Positions 1-11,700 of a stretch of DNA of 64,000 nucleotides are shown here, piece by piece. This stretch comes from Eretmocerus hayati (lineage: Eukaryota; Arthropoda; Insecta; Hymenoptera; Aphelinidae): assembly GCA_029851415.1 (NCBI GenBank), contig CM056742.1, positions 98,748,976 through 98,812,975 of the forward strand, read 5' to 3'. The position numbers were made by a program, and so were the translations under genes. Numbering within the stretch: position 1 is the first letter of the stretch; every line of letters begins with the position of its first letter. Below the pieces are notes generated by a model that searched no databases, had not been told where the DNA came from, and was given only the letters and a program-made list of their open reading frames with translations.

Positions 1-37
1 ATCAAGTGCTTCGGTGCGATAGCACATGAGACTCGAC

Positions 38-736
38 GTTCAAGCCCTGCAACCAATCGTTGTTGATGGCTGTATTATCCCTTCGCAAGAGTCTGTCAAG
101 AATCTAGCTGTCATTTTCTCCAAAGATCTCTCGTGGAACTCACACGTATCTAGTATATGTTCTAAAGTACACGGAGTCTTGCGTTGATTGCGGTACCGTG
201 GTCACTTTCGTTCGGTGGAAGTGAAAAAGTTATTGGTTAATGCACTGATCATGCCCCATTCTAACTACGCTTACCTGGTTTACTGTGACTTATCTGGTTA
301 TTTAGAGACAAAGCTGCAGCGTCTTCTAAATTCTTGTGTTCGATTTATTTTTCGGTGTCCGCGTGATGCAGCCTTGAAACCCCACTATGAATGCCTCCAT
401 TGGTTGCCATTATTCCGTCGGCGGCAATACTTTTTATGTATGCAGTCATATAAGATTTTTTCGACCAATACTCCACTATATCTGAATGATTTATTCAGGT
501 CACTCGATGACGAGGTCCGACGTTCACAAAGAATATATACCTCCAGAGTAGTAATTCCCTTGGCGCGTACCACCACGTATGAAGATTCATTTTCTCGGTC
601 AGCGATCAAAATGTGGGAATCTGTTTCTGTCAATATACGTCTGCTCGTCCCAGTAGAAGCATGTAAAGATGCAATTTTTGCATTTCTGTATGAGAAGGAT
701 GTCACATGGTTCGATTGCTTGAGTGCTATTTGTTAA
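38..736 (+). pseudogene. LINE copy A: 3' part of reverse transcriptase ORF
   Basis: This is the C-terminal end of a non-LTR (LINE) reverse transcriptase ORF, the region after the catalytic palm and thumb. The first part reads VVDGCIIPSQESVKNLAVIF and SWNSHVSSIC, the conserved block that follows the RT core in CR1/Jockey-type elements. The same frame then meets a TGA at 185-187 and continues open to a stop at 736, with the motif LQRLLNSCVRFIF and the block around LHWLPLFRRRQYF. The sequence enters the window already truncated, so the RT core lies upstream or is missing. It resembles copy B more than copies C-E. The in-frame stop makes it a fossil. The assignment to LINE RT is firm; the clade is a guess. 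Confidence 0.85.
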
Positions 737-1002
737 TGTGTTTGATATGTATAATATGTGTATTGTATGCACTACCTTTTCAAACCAGTGAGCATTTGGG
801 CTACATATGTTGATTTCTAGTTTAAGAAATTTGTAAATTATCGAATCCTAGTATTTTATATTTTGTTGTATTTAGCATTTTATATGTTGAATTTAAGACA
901 TGTACTGCCATGTGTATCTTTTATTGCCATACGGTCTTCGTGACCACGGCATAATAAATCATTAATCAATCAATCACTCTCTCTCCCTTTCTTTCTCTCC
1001 AA
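737..1002 (+). repeat. 3' UTR and ATCA tail of LINE copy A
   Basis: About 210 bases of AT-rich 3' UTR follow the ORF stop. They end in a polyadenylation-like AATAAA near 952 and a short ATCA tetranucleotide run (957-977), which passes straight into CT-rich sequence (977-1002). The next LINE copy begins immediately after. The same arrangement of AATAAA, tetranucleotide tail and CT run recurs at the end of several other copies in the first 10 kb. Confidence 0.8.
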
Positions 1003-2384
1003 TCAGATGGTTTCTTCCCTATCTAGGCTGTGATTGATGAGGGTGGGTCTATATCTGACTTGCTAAATACTACCGCCAGAGTACCCCAAGGCTCAGTCTT
1101 AGGGCCCCTCCTATTCTCAATTTCCATAAATGATCTTCCCCGAGTTCTGCGGTACTCGCGTGACATGATTTACGCTGATGATACCCAAATCTACAGGAGC
1201 TGCCATCGCCACGGAATCTATGAAACACTTAAAATGATTGAAGAAGACGCGAACGCAATCAATTCATGGGCTACCTCTAATGGACTAAGTTTGAATCTCA
1301 AGAAAACCAAAGTCATAATCCTTGGTAGCGCTGAAAACCTTAGACTACTTGAGAGAAATCAACTCCCCGGATAGGAATCGATGGCACTCCTGTCGATTTT
1401 GTATCTGAGGCTAAGAACCTTGGTATTTGGATAACATCGAATCTCGATTGGAATGAACACGTATCTTATATCTGTCAACGTGTCTTCGGTACCCTTCGAC
1501 AGTTACGACCTCACCAACGGGCTCTCTCGTTCTCCCTGCGAAAATACTTAGTTCAGTCATTAGTTGTACCATTCTTTGACTACGCTTGCCCGGTGTACCA
1601 TGGTCTAACTGAGGAACAAAAACATCCGACTTCAGCGAGCTCAAAATGCTTGCACATGATTTGTTTTTGGCAATATTCCCTGGTAGGATCATGTCACACC
1701 CTATCGATTGAGATTAGGTTGGTTTACGGTCAGAAGCAGGAGGGAATATTTCCTTGGCTGCCTGATGTTCCAAATCTTGAAATACCGCACGCCTCTCTAC
1801 CTTGCAAGGAATGTAATTGAAGTATGTAATTCGAGCCTACATAGGTCCGAGAGGCTGCAAACTGGCGACCTTGTGATCTCAAAGTGGCGCACTAATGCGT
1901 ACCGGAACTCTTACCGTATAGAAATACGGGATTTCGAACGGCAGAAGCCTCTGAACACTGGAATACTTCACCACGTAACTTAACGTCTCTCCCTCGTTCA
2001 ACCGCCATGGAAGCTTTCAAAGCTCGTCTCTTGCAGCACCTCTCTCTCTTGAACACGAGCCAGCTCCAGTGAAGTCCTTCACACTCTGTTCTTTCTGCTA
2101 GCTATTCGCCAAATCATGTTTTTTCACTAAGGAGATCACGAGATGCACTTAATCTCAATAATGAATTCGATATTATTTCTAATCCATACCCATGATTTAT
2201 TCTATCTAGTTTCTAAGAATAATTGTTGTTATTGTTATTAGCTCTAAGTATGATTTAGGTTTGCACCAAGTTCTATTTCATTCACCACTTGTAAAAAGCA
2301 ATATGTATTATTTCGTGCCGCATGGAACCCATTGTTCCCGGGCTAATAAAACCATATCAATCAATCAATCAATCTCTCTTTCTC
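1003..2384 (+). pseudogene. LINE copy B: 5'-truncated, frameshifted RT and 3' end
   Basis: This is a degraded LINE reverse transcriptase. The segment 1030-1374 carries RT motif B (VPQGSVLGPLLF) and the catalytic YADD motif with the following LNLKKTK block. A frameshift near 1372 moves the reading to another frame, which carries KNLGIWITSNLDWNEHVSYI and a long C-terminal region. Further shifts occur near 1680 and 1976, and the coding similarity ends at a stop near 2069. A 3' UTR with AATAAA (about 2345) and an ATCA tail (2354-2374) closes the copy. It starts inside the RT domain, so it is 5' truncated by roughly two thirds. The protein resembles copy A and perhaps F rather than C-E. Confidence 0.85.
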
Positions 2385-5300
2385 GCGTGTCCCTGGACAT
2401 AGCCCGAAATAGCTCCACAGCTCGGGAGCAGGCAACAGTTTCGGCAACAGCATCGGTGGGGACTCCTTGACTAAGTACGGCTGCCGAGAAGTCAGAGGAG
2501 AGAGGCAATCCATTGAAGGCGGGATTTATCAACCTTAATTCCCTGACAGATTAGATCGAGCATCTTCGCCTGCTCCTTTCCAACGATCCCTCCTAGTATC
2601 TTTTTTGGGTGGCCGAGTCGTGGCTGGATGAATTCGTAGACAATAGTCTGGTACAGATCCCAGGATTTTCACTGCTTCGGCAGGATCAAAATAGGAATGG
2701 TGGCGGTGTTGCTCTATACGTGCGCAATATTTTCAAGGTGGAAAGATTGGTTTCATCCAATACTCCTGGCCCGGGATGCCCTGGTATTCCGGAGTATCTT
2801 TTTTGTAGTCTACAGCAGGGCAACTCGACCCCAATACTTGTGGAAGTAATCTATAGACCTCCCAAGATAGCCATGCAGAAGTATGATGGGCTGTTTGGCT
2901 TACTGCGCCGACTTTGTGGAGATTTTAGTCACAAGATTATTATGGGGGATCTAAACGCAGACCTTTTGGACACAGTTCATCCTGACTCAAAGACTCTGAC
3001 TGCACTGACGGAAGAACTGTCCCTACAAATCGTGCAGCACGGCGCGACTCACCAGCATAACCCCAATGTATCTCACAAATGGATTGATCACATGTACGTG
3101 GATGAAAACGACAATATAACCGACTCACGAAACAGGCTGACGCCCAGTTTTCGCAGGCATACGGTCATTGACGTCACCATCGATGTCTTCGCCCCCGCTC
3201 CGCCGAAAAATTCCTTTACTTACAGGGATTCCCGTAACATCACTCCGGAGCAATTGAATGACCATCTGCTACGCTGCGACTGGACATCATTTGAAAATGC
3301 AGAAACTAATTTGGAAGACGCGATTAAATGTCTCAATGACAATTTGAAAAAAGGATTAGATGAGCTAGCGCCTGGAAAAACGGTATGCCTTCGTAAAGGC
3401 GATGCTCCTTGGATTGGTCCTAAGCTGAAGGCGCTCATGAAGAAGCGAGATCCGACACGTACGCGCTGGGAGCGTAATCAGTGCAACCAACGCGAGTGTA
3501 CCGAGCTTCAGAATGAGTACTTTCGACTCAGTGAAGAGGTCGACGAGCGCATAGAGCAAGAGCGGAATTCTTCCCTTCAGAGTCATCTCTCAGACGCTCT
3601 TGATCAAAACAAGAACATTTGGAAGGGAATGCGCAACCTCGGCCTTTTGCCTAAGAGCAAAGAGGAGGAACTTCATAGTTTCACTCCGGATGAGCTGAAT
3701 GCTCACTTTGCGGGGGTCTCCGTCTCGGCCCATGAGAATATTGAAGAAGCAGAGGGTGACATTATGTCGGCTTCAGAAGATGGTTTTGGATTCAAATTCA
3801 CGAATTTCAATAAAAAGTCCTTGCCATTAAACATTCCTCATTACAGGCTCGTGGGACAGACGGAGTCCCTCAAAGCGTGATCGCGAAAGCTCTCCCGACG
3901 TTAGGTGATCTTATTGTACATACTTTCAACTCCTCTTTTGCTCACAGCATCTTTCCCAAGGCCTGGAAGAAATCACAGCTGATTGCATTGGAAAAGACGG
4001 CAGCTCCATCGTCAGTCTCGGACTTTCGTCCTATTGCGCTGCTGTGTTCCCTTACTAAGGTTCTCGAAAAGATTGCGCACGACCAAATCACGGAGTTTTT
4101 GGAATAAGAAGAATTATCAGATGGTTCCAGGCTAGTTTCAGACAACGCCATAGTACCCAGACAGCTCTGCTGGAACTAACCGATGACACCAGAATAGGCA
4201 TAGACAGGAGGAAGATCACACTGCTACTACTATTCAACTTCAGCAGAGCTTTTGACACAATCTCACCAACGAAACTACTGAGAAAACTACGACATCTTGG
4301 TTTCTCGAGATCGGCACTCCTGTGGATCAAATCATATTTACAAGGTCGCACCCAAGTAGTAACTTCCAAGAACGGAGATTCTGATTAGCTCGCAACCAAT
4401 CTGGGTGTTCCACAGGGATCCGTTCTCGAGCCTCTGCTCTTTAGTTTATACGTCAATGATCTACCTGGGTTACTAGAAAGGAAGTCGGTTAATCATATCT
4501 TCTACGCAGATGATCTACAAATTCATGCTCGAGTAGAGAAGAAGAACATCAGAGAGGAAATTGCTCGGTTAGAAGAAATAGGGCGACTCGTCGTTGGGTG
4601 GGCCGATGGCTCCGGCCTGCGTCTCAACGCTGGTAAAACCAAGGCAATTTTTCCTCTTCTTAGAGGAATATCAAGGATATGAAAAGGATGGATTTGCCAG
4701 GTGTTGAGATACAGGAAGGAGTTCTCATCCCTTTTAGCGATACAGTTGTGAGTCTTGGTGTTGTTCTTGATAGTGAATTATCGTGGAAATCGCAAATAAA
4801 TCAAGTGACAAAGAAAGTCAACCGAGCCCTATACGTTTTGTGATCCTTCAGGGCATGCATCACCAGGACTCTACGAATTCGTTTAATCGAGGCGTTGGTC
4901 CAACCCCACCTGGACTACTGTACTATCGTTTACCTTGATGCGACGGACGAACAACGACATCGAATACAGCGACTGAGCAATGTATGTGTGAGATACACGT
5001 TTGATCTTAGGAGGGACATGCATATTACTCCGTTTAGAGAAAGTTTGGGCTGGTTGCGTACTGATTCGCGGCGAATGTACTTTGCAACAATTATCATGCA
5101 CAAGATCATGCATATGGGAGAACCTGGCTACCTGGCTGCAATGTTTACCAGGTACCAGTCCGATCGCCCTTCTCGGGGTGATGCCGAAGAGCAAAAACTC
5201 CAAGTTCCCAGGATGAGACTCGAATATGGCCGAAGATCGTTCCAAGTTCAATGTACTTGCCTGTGGAACTTGTGTGGAAGTTGTTCGAGCAACCTCCACA

Positions 5301-5725
5301 GAGAGTTGATGTGAGCGGGATGCAACATTTCAATCTTTAAGCTACCTGGGCTTCTTTCAAATCTGTTCTTATATCTTTTTCTTCTGACTAAGAGGATTAC
5401 CCTTCATACGTGACTTTGGGTCACGAAACTCGTATGTGACTGTGATATTTTTTGCGAGCCCTTGTCGACGTTATTGTATTGTAACCTATGGAGTATTTAC
5501 CCTCGGTATTATTCTATTTTTAGTATCATATGACTATTCACGAACTGGGGCCGACCTTGTCCTTGACCAAACCGAGAATTATGGATTATCTATTTGAAGG
5601 AGAATTTATTAATTTTCATGAGACTGATATATGTGACATATGTAATATATATGTATCTTTGATTTTTGTCTACGGACAAATGAAGGACCATTAATCAATC
5701 AATCAATCTCTCTCTCTCTCTCTCT
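2385..5725 (+). mobile_element. LINE copy C (family 1), nearly full ORF2, heavily mutated
   Basis: This copy holds most of the endonuclease-reverse transcriptase ORF, a 3' UTR and an ATCA/CT tail (about 5690-5725). It begins directly after the CT run of copy B. The 3' UTR shares ordered blocks with copies D and E: a GTGACTTT...GTCAC block, a TGTGATATTT block, a TGACTA..CACGAA block and a CCTTGACCAAA block. This shows that C, D and E are one family. The 5' boundary is inferred from the end of the CT tract. A short segment before the endonuclease (about 2395-2518) may be 5' UTR or the end of ORF1, but I could not recognise a gag-like protein in it. Confidence 0.85.
2519..5314 (+). pseudogene. 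LINE family 1 ORF2 (AP endonuclease + reverse transcriptase), copy C
   Basis: The reading starts at AGFINLNSLTD, the usual beginning of an AP-type LINE endonuclease, followed by VAESWLDE with the catalytic Glu, RNGGGVALYVRN, GDLNADLLD and an IDHMYVDEN block. Stops lie at 2552-2554 and 2594-2596, and 2609-3880 is a long open stretch. Frame breaks follow near 3815-3875, a TAA at 4105-4107 and a shift near 4115. The RT domain then reads on with a TAG at 4386-4388, motif B GVPQGSVLEPLLF, FYADD, another shift near 4660 and a TGA near 4841. Motif A has Asn (codon 4236-4238) where the catalytic Asp belongs. The copy is dead several times over. The last open part is 4895-5314, where a deletion removes the C-terminal block seen in D and E. 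Confidence 0.9.
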
Positions 5726-6589
5726 AGTCGAGAAAACTAAGATCAAGGAAGGCATGACTCGGCTGGGAGAAGTAGGACGACTAATTGCTGAATGGGCCAG
5801 AAATTCCGGCCTGCGTCTCAACGCTGGCAAGACCAAGGCAATCCTCTTCAGCTCCGAGAGGAACATCAGAGATCTGAAAAGAATGGACTTGCCAGAGTTG
5901 AGATACAGGAAGGAAAATTCATTCCGTTCAGCGATACAGTCGTGAGTCTTGGTGTTACACTTGATAGTGAACTGACGTGGAAGCCGCACATCGACCAAGT
6001 AACTAAGAAAGTGAACAGAGCCCTTCACGGTTTGCGGTTTTTTAGGGCGTGTATCACCAGACCTCTCCGAATCCGCCTAGTCGAGTCATTAGTTCAACCG
6101 CATTTAGATGATTGCACAGTCGTGTACCTCGACGCCACGGACGAACAGCGGCAACGGATACAACGACTGAGCAATTCATGTGTGAGGTACATTTTTGATC
6201 TTAGGGGAGACGAGCACTTCACCCCGTTTAGGGAGCGTTTAGGTTGGTTGCGTACTGATTCGCGGAGAATGTACTTCGCAGCTCTGTTAATGCATGAGAT
6301 TATGCATTAAGGAGAGCCTGGCTACCTAGCTGCGATGTTCACCAGGTACCAATCTGAACGCCCCGCACGTGGTGATGCAGAAGAGCGGGTACTCAAAGTT
6401 TCCAATATGAGACTTGAATATGGAAGGAGATCTTTCCAGGTTCAATGTGCTCATTTTTGGAACTTTCTCCCTCCGGGCTTTCGGCAGCTGGGGAAAACAC
6501 CCTTGTTCAAAGAGTCCTTGAAAGATTTCCTATTAACAGAGTCTCCTCAGAGGATTGATCCGGGGAAGCAGCATTACTTTAATCTTTGA
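5726..6589 (+). pseudogene. LINE family 1 RT C-terminal region, copy D
   Basis: This is the C-terminal third of the RT ORF. It opens as VEKTKIKEGMTRLGEVGRL, with the conserved LRLNAGKTKAILFSSE block, in one frame. It shifts near 5900 into the frame carrying SLGVTLDSELTWKPHIDQVT and the RIQRLSNSCVRYIFDL and LGWLRTDSRRMYF blocks. An in-frame TAA at 6308-6310 interrupts it, and the frame then continues open through FQVQCAHFWNFLPPGF to a stop at 6589. One frameshift and one stop separate it from an intact C-terminus. The catalytic motifs lie upstream and are absent because of 5' truncation. Confidence 0.9.
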
Positions 6590-6891
6590 TGGGCTAGGGC
6601 TTTGTTCCTTTTCTCTCTATCTCTTTTTAATTGCAAGTGACCTTCTGTCACCAGACTGAAGAAAAACTGTGATATTTCTGTGAACCCATGCCCTTTATCT
6701 CATTTTCTTTCAAGTGAAATCGTAAAGTGTATGACTAGTCACAATTGTGATATATCTATCCTTGACCAAATTATTTCTTAATATGATTTTATCGGAATAT
6801 TCATTAATTTTATATATATATTTATGTGACACATATGAAAATATGTAGGTGTATTTTGTCATATGACGAATAAAGGATATCTATCTATCTA

Positions 6892-6945
<54 letters not shown>
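5726..6945 (+). mobile_element. LINE copy D (family 1), 5'-truncated
   Basis: This family 1 copy begins right after the CT run of copy C, inside the RT thumb region, and ends with an AATAAA-like signal near 6870, an ATCT tetranucleotide run and a long CT run up to about 6945. Its 3' UTR matches those of C and E block by block. The tail unit is ATCT here rather than ATCA, so the tail sequence varies between copies of one family. Confidence 0.85.
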
Positions 6946-6948
<3 letters not shown>

Positions 6949-9774
6949 GCGTCTGCTCGTCGCTACCGACCCTTCCTATCATCTTTTTGGAGTAGCTGAG
7001 TCGTGGCTGGATGAGTTCGTGGACGGCAGTCTTGTTCAGATCCCAGGTTATTCGCTGTTGCGGCAGGACCGCAACAGAAACGGTGGTGGGGTTGCTCTGT
7101 ATGTGCGCAATGATTCCAAAGTGGAGAGGCTCGCCTCGTCTAATAGTGCTGGGCCAGGGTGTCCTAGCATCCCTGAGTACTTGCTTCGCGGCGTGCAGCA
7201 GAGCGGCTCACCATCAATTTTAGTAGGTGTGATTTATAGGCCCACAAAGGTCGCCATGCAGAAGGACGATGGGCTTTTCGGCTCACTACGCCGACTGTGT
7301 GGCGACTTTAGCCACAGAATTATCATGGGGGATCTGAACGCAGAGTTGCTGGACACGGCTCATCCTGACACAAAGACGTTGACTGCACTGACGGGAGAAT
7401 TGTCTCTACAGATTGTGCAGCATGGCGCGACTCATCAACACAACTCCAATGTATCTCACAAATGGATTGATCACATGTACGTAGATGAAAATGACATCAT
7501 TACCGACTCACGAAACAGACCATTGCCCAGTTTTGGCGAGCACGCGGTCATTGACGTGACCATCAACGTCTTCACTCCTGCTCCGCCTAAAAATTCCTTC
7601 ACTTACAGGGATTTTCGTAACATCACTCCAGAGCAGTTGAATGATCGCCTGCTTCGCTGTGACTGGACAGCGCTCAATAATGCTGAAACTAGCTTGGAAG
7701 GTGCAATTAATTGTCTTAATGAAAACTTAAAAGTTGTTTTGGACGAACTAGCACCGGGAAAAACGATTTACCCTCGTAAAGGTGCTGCTCCTTGGATTGG
7801 TCCCGAGCTGAAAGCACTCATTAAGAAGCGAGATGCGACGCGTAGGCGCTGGGAGCGGAATCAATGCACCCAGCGCAAGTGTTCTGAGCTTCAAAATGAG
7901 TTCTTTCGACTCAGTGGAGAGGTTGACGTGCGTATCGAAAGAGAGCGGAATTCCTTCATTCAGAATCACCTTTCAGACGCTCTTGATCAACATAAAAATA
8001 TTTGGAAGGAAATGCGTAACCTAGGCCTCTTGTCCAAGAGCAAAGAGGAGGAGCTTCACGGCTTCACCCCGGGTGAGTTGAACGCTCACTTCGCGGTAGT
8101 CTCTGTCTCGCCTCACGAAAATATAGAAGAAGCAATGGATGAAATCATTGTGGCTCCAGAGGAGGGTTTTGAATTCAAGCCAACCAATTTCAATGAATTA
8201 GTCCTTGCTATAAAACATTTCTCCTCACAGGCACGCGGGGCAGATGGAATCCCCCAAAGTGTGATCGCGAAGGCTCTCCCGGCGTTAGGTGACCTCATTG
8301 TACATATTTTTAACTCCTCTTTCGCTCACAGCATTTTCCCTGAGGCTTGGAAGGAAGCACAGCTGATTGCGCTGAAGAAGACTGCAGCTCCATCATCAGT
8401 CTTGGATTTCCGCCCTAGAGCGCTGCTCTGCTTTCTCTCCAAGGTTCTCGAAAAGGTTGCACACGACCAAATCACGGAGTACTTGGAGGAAGGAAAATTA
8501 TTAGATCGCTTCCAGGCTGGTTTCAGGCAGCACCACAGTACCCAGACAGCTTTGCTGAAATTGACAGATGACATTAGACTAGGCATCGATAGGAAAAAGA
8601 TCACCCTGTTACTACTCTTTGACTTCAGCAAAGCCTTTGACACGATATCACCAACGAAACTTCTGAGTAAACTCCGACAACTGGGTTTCTCACGATCGGC
8701 ACTCCTGTGGATCAAATCATATTTACAAGGTCTGACCCAACTAGTCACCTCTAAAAATGGGGAATCTGATTGGCTTGCAACCAATCTGGGTGTTCCGCAG
8801 GGCTCCGTTCTTGGACCCTTACTCTTTAGTTTGTACGTCAATAACTTGCCGGGGTTACTGAACGGAAAGTCGGTAGATCATCTCTTTTACGCTGATGACC
8901 TCCAAATTTATCTCCAGGTGGAGAAAAATGAGATCAGAGAGGGGATCGCTCGATTAGGAGAAGTGGGGCGACTGGTCGCTGATTGGGCTGCGGGCTCCCG
9001 CCTGCGTCTCAACGCTGGTAAGACCAAAGCAATCTTTTTCTCTTCTGAGAGGAATATCAAAGATCTGAAAAGTATGGACTTGCCAGGGGTTGAGATACAG
9101 GAAGGAGTTTTCGTCCCTTTCAGTGATACAGTCGTGAGCCTTGGTGTTGTTTTAGATAGCGAATTGTCGTGGAAACCGCGAATTAATCAAGTGACAAAGA
9201 AAGTCAACAGAGCCCTATACAGTTTGCAGTTTTTTAGGGCATGCATCACCAGGACTCTTCGCATTCGACTAGTCGAGGCGTTAGTCCAGCCTCATCTGGA
9301 CTACTGCACGGTCACCTATCTTGACGCAGCGGACGAACAGCGGCAACGGATACAGCGACTGAGCAATTCATTTGTGAGATACATTTTTGATCTTAGGAGA
9401 GACGAGCACATCTCTCTGTTTAGGGATAGCTTGGATTGGTTGCGTACTGATTCGCGGCGAATGTACTTTGCAGGCAATATTATGTATAAGTTCATGCACA
9501 TGAGGGAACCTGGTTACCTGTCTGCAATGTTTACTAGGCACCGATCCGAGCGCGGGGAGATGCAAACGAACAGGAACTCAAAGTGCCTAAAGTGAGACTG
9601 GAGTATGGAAGAAGATCTTTCCAAGTTCAGTGTGCTCATTTTTGGAACTTTCTTCCTTCGGGTATTCGGCAGATACAGAAAATTTCATTCTTTGAGCAGG
9701 CTTTGAAAGAATTCATTCTATCGCAACCCTCCCAGAGGATTGACGTGGACAAGAGACAATATTTCAATCTTTGA
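6863..9774 (+). pseudogene. LINE family 1 ORF2: AP endonuclease-reverse transcriptase, one frameshift
   Basis: A single 910-codon frame covers 6863-9595. Residues 1-29 are translated from the AATAAA/CT tail of copy D, with a run of Leu-Ser repeats, and are not part of the protein proper. From residue 30 it is an AP endonuclease (Glu46 in VAESWLDE, RNGGGVALYVRN, GDLNAELLD, EHAVIDVTI) followed by an RT domain. RT motif A is FDFSKAFD (Asp at residue 587), motif B is GVPQGSVLGPLLF and motif C is YADD (residues 676-679); all catalytic Asp residues are present. Near 9553 a frameshift sends the frame into a short false end. The true C-terminus resumes at 9583-9774 (VRLEYGRRSFQVQCAHFWNF) and stops at 9774. 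The motif spellings suggest the CR1/Jockey group of LINEs; the clade is an inference. Confidence 0.9.
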
Positions 9775-10118
9775 TACGTCTGAGCTCTTTTCTTTGGTAT
9801 TTCATTTTTCTTCTTTTTATATTGAATTGTCAAGTATATGTGACTTTCTGTCACTAGACTGAAGTACTCTGTGATATGTAATTGGGCTCCTGACTTTTAA
9901 AAAACTGTTTAAATTCTAGTTCATTCACATCTGAGTGGATTTCTCGCGCACTCTGTGCAATCTGACTAGTCACGAATTGTGATATATATGATGAATCCTT
10001 GACCAAATATATACGATTAATAATATATGTATTTCCGACGCGCGTCATATGGAACCATATGCAATTGGATATTTTTTGTCTACGGACGAATAAAAAGGAA
10101 TCAATCAATCAATCAATC
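6946..10118 (+). mobile_element. LINE copy E (family 1), best preserved copy
   Basis: This copy runs from the end of the CT tract of copy D to its own ATCA tail at 10099-10118. It is truncated at the 5' end within the first residues of the endonuclease: the first recognisable residues are LRLLVATDPSYHLFGVAES, aligned to about residue 20 of copy C. The 3' UTR (9775-10098) has the family 1 blocks and ends in GGACGAATAAA just before the tail. It is the best reference for the family in this window. Confidence 0.88.
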
Positions 10119-10201
10119 CCTCCCTTCCTATCGCTCATGGGTCGAATAGGGTTTACCCTCCGCCCGCGAAAAATCTTAATCAATCAATCAATCAATCAAT
10201 C
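10119..10201 (+). mobile_element. Possible ultra-short LINE stub with its own ATCA tail
   Basis: Between the ATCA tail of copy E (ending 10118) and copy F lies a CT-rich start, about 55 bases of unique sequence and a second run of six ATCA units (10178-10201). The simplest reading is an extremely 5'-truncated LINE insertion that kept only the end of its 3' UTR and tail. The unique part does not clearly match family 1. An alternative is an interruption of a single microsatellite. Confidence 0.45.
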
Positions 10202-11700
10202 TGGAGAAGACTCAAATCTTCAACTATCCCACCCAAGACAGTTTTAGGCCGCAATCTCCCAAAAATTGACCCCGGGCAACTGGTGAATCTCATCAATTCA
10301 GTATTTCTCCCTAGTATCTCCACCCCATCTATGACAGACCACGTTGCTTCTTTAAACAATATTTTTGCCTTAGAAATTGGCCGTTCGGGCCGCAGTGCGT
10401 GTCCACTACCTCTTGCTCGCGTGACTTCAACTTCTCCTTATGTACGTAATGTGAATACTGCTCTTAGTTGTGATGATAATGCTAGCGCATCCCCGCGACT
10501 TATAAACTTGAGCCCACCCCTGTATCACAATCTTGCGAAAGGTCACATGGATGGCGCTGTACAATCGATTCCCAAAGCTACACTTGAGGCGTTTGATCAG
10601 CTCTCACCCGTTCAAAACTTCACAGTCACCTCCTCCAAAGAACCTGGGTGACAGCTGATATCCGACGACTCATGCACGACCGTGACGCAGCGTATCGCCG
10701 CGCTTTTTGCACAAACTCACCAAACGATTTTGTCCAATACCGAATTCTTCGTGGCGAAACCAAATCGAAGTTGGACACGGCAAAGAATGAGTACATTACT
10801 GGAAAAAATAACCTCTGCTTCTGATGCCAAAACAAAATGGTCCGAACTTCGGAAATTAAGTGTGGTATCCCGCCCCCAACTTTCCCCTCTTAACTTGTTC
10901 AATGCCGAAGTTCTAAACAAGCATCGAAGCTAGAGTGTCAAGTTCAGGTGACCCCTTGACTAACGAGGATATCGACCGGATCTGCCGTATCCCTCTTCCC
11001 ATGTCTATTCCAACATTTGATTTTGCTCCTGCGACCGAAACTGATGTTGCCCGCGCGTCTGCTACTGGGAAATCGAAAGGAGTTGAGGCAGATGAAATTT
11101 CCTCTTCGATGGCAAAACTGGCATTTCCTGCTATCCAACCCCATCTGACGCGTGTCATTAATGAATCTCTAACATCGGGTTACTTTCCTGATGCCTGGAA
11201 ACATGCCTCTATTATACCCTTGCCAAAGATACCGCCTCCCAAAACCCCATCTGACACTCGTCCAATTGCCCAATTATGCGAGCTTTCGAAAGTCCTCGAA
11301 CGTATTGCCCACCAACAGCTGCTTAACCACCTTTCTTCGTCAAACTTGCTTCATGAACGACAATCTGGGTTCAGAGCGCATCACTCAACCCAAACTGCGC
11401 TCCTGGGTGTTTTAGACGACACACGCTCAGCAATAGACCGCCAGATGCTCACGATCATGATCTCCTTTGATTTCTCCAAAGCCTTCGACACGTTACCTCA
11501 CATCAAGCTCCTAGCCAAGTTTAGAAACCTAGGGTGCAGCGACCGTGTCATCCGGTAGTTCGCCAGTTATCTCAGAGGGCGGTCACAAGCTGTCCACCTG
11601 GACGATCGCAGATGCAAGCCCTGGCTACCACTTATCACTGGTGTACTACAAAGCAGTGTACTGGGTCCCTTACTTTCCCTCGTTCTTATAAGATGAATTC
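10202..11700 (+). pseudogene. LINE copy F (second family): linker and N-terminal half of RT
   Basis: A different LINE family is represented here. The frame reads VLGRNLPKIDPGQLVNLINS and continues to 10651. It then shifts to WVTADIRRLMHDRDAAYRRA, the linker that usually sits between endonuclease and RT. It shifts again near 10810 (KWSELRKLS), and 10935-11558 is open with the RT fingers and motif A SFDFSKAFDTL. A TAG near 11557 interrupts the frame, which then continues as FASYLRGRSQAVHL and a damaged motif B (LQSSVLGPLL) before similarity ends near 11700. The endonuclease and the YADD motif are missing, so the copy is truncated at both ends. It starts directly after an ATCA run like the other copies. 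Confidence 0.85.

Noticed and set aside
2261..2470. ORF spanning the tail of LINE copy B as LINE ORF1 of copy C
   Set aside because: The first half is 3' UTR and ATCA/CT tail of copy B; the remaining ~30 residues show no gag-like or zinc-finger pattern.
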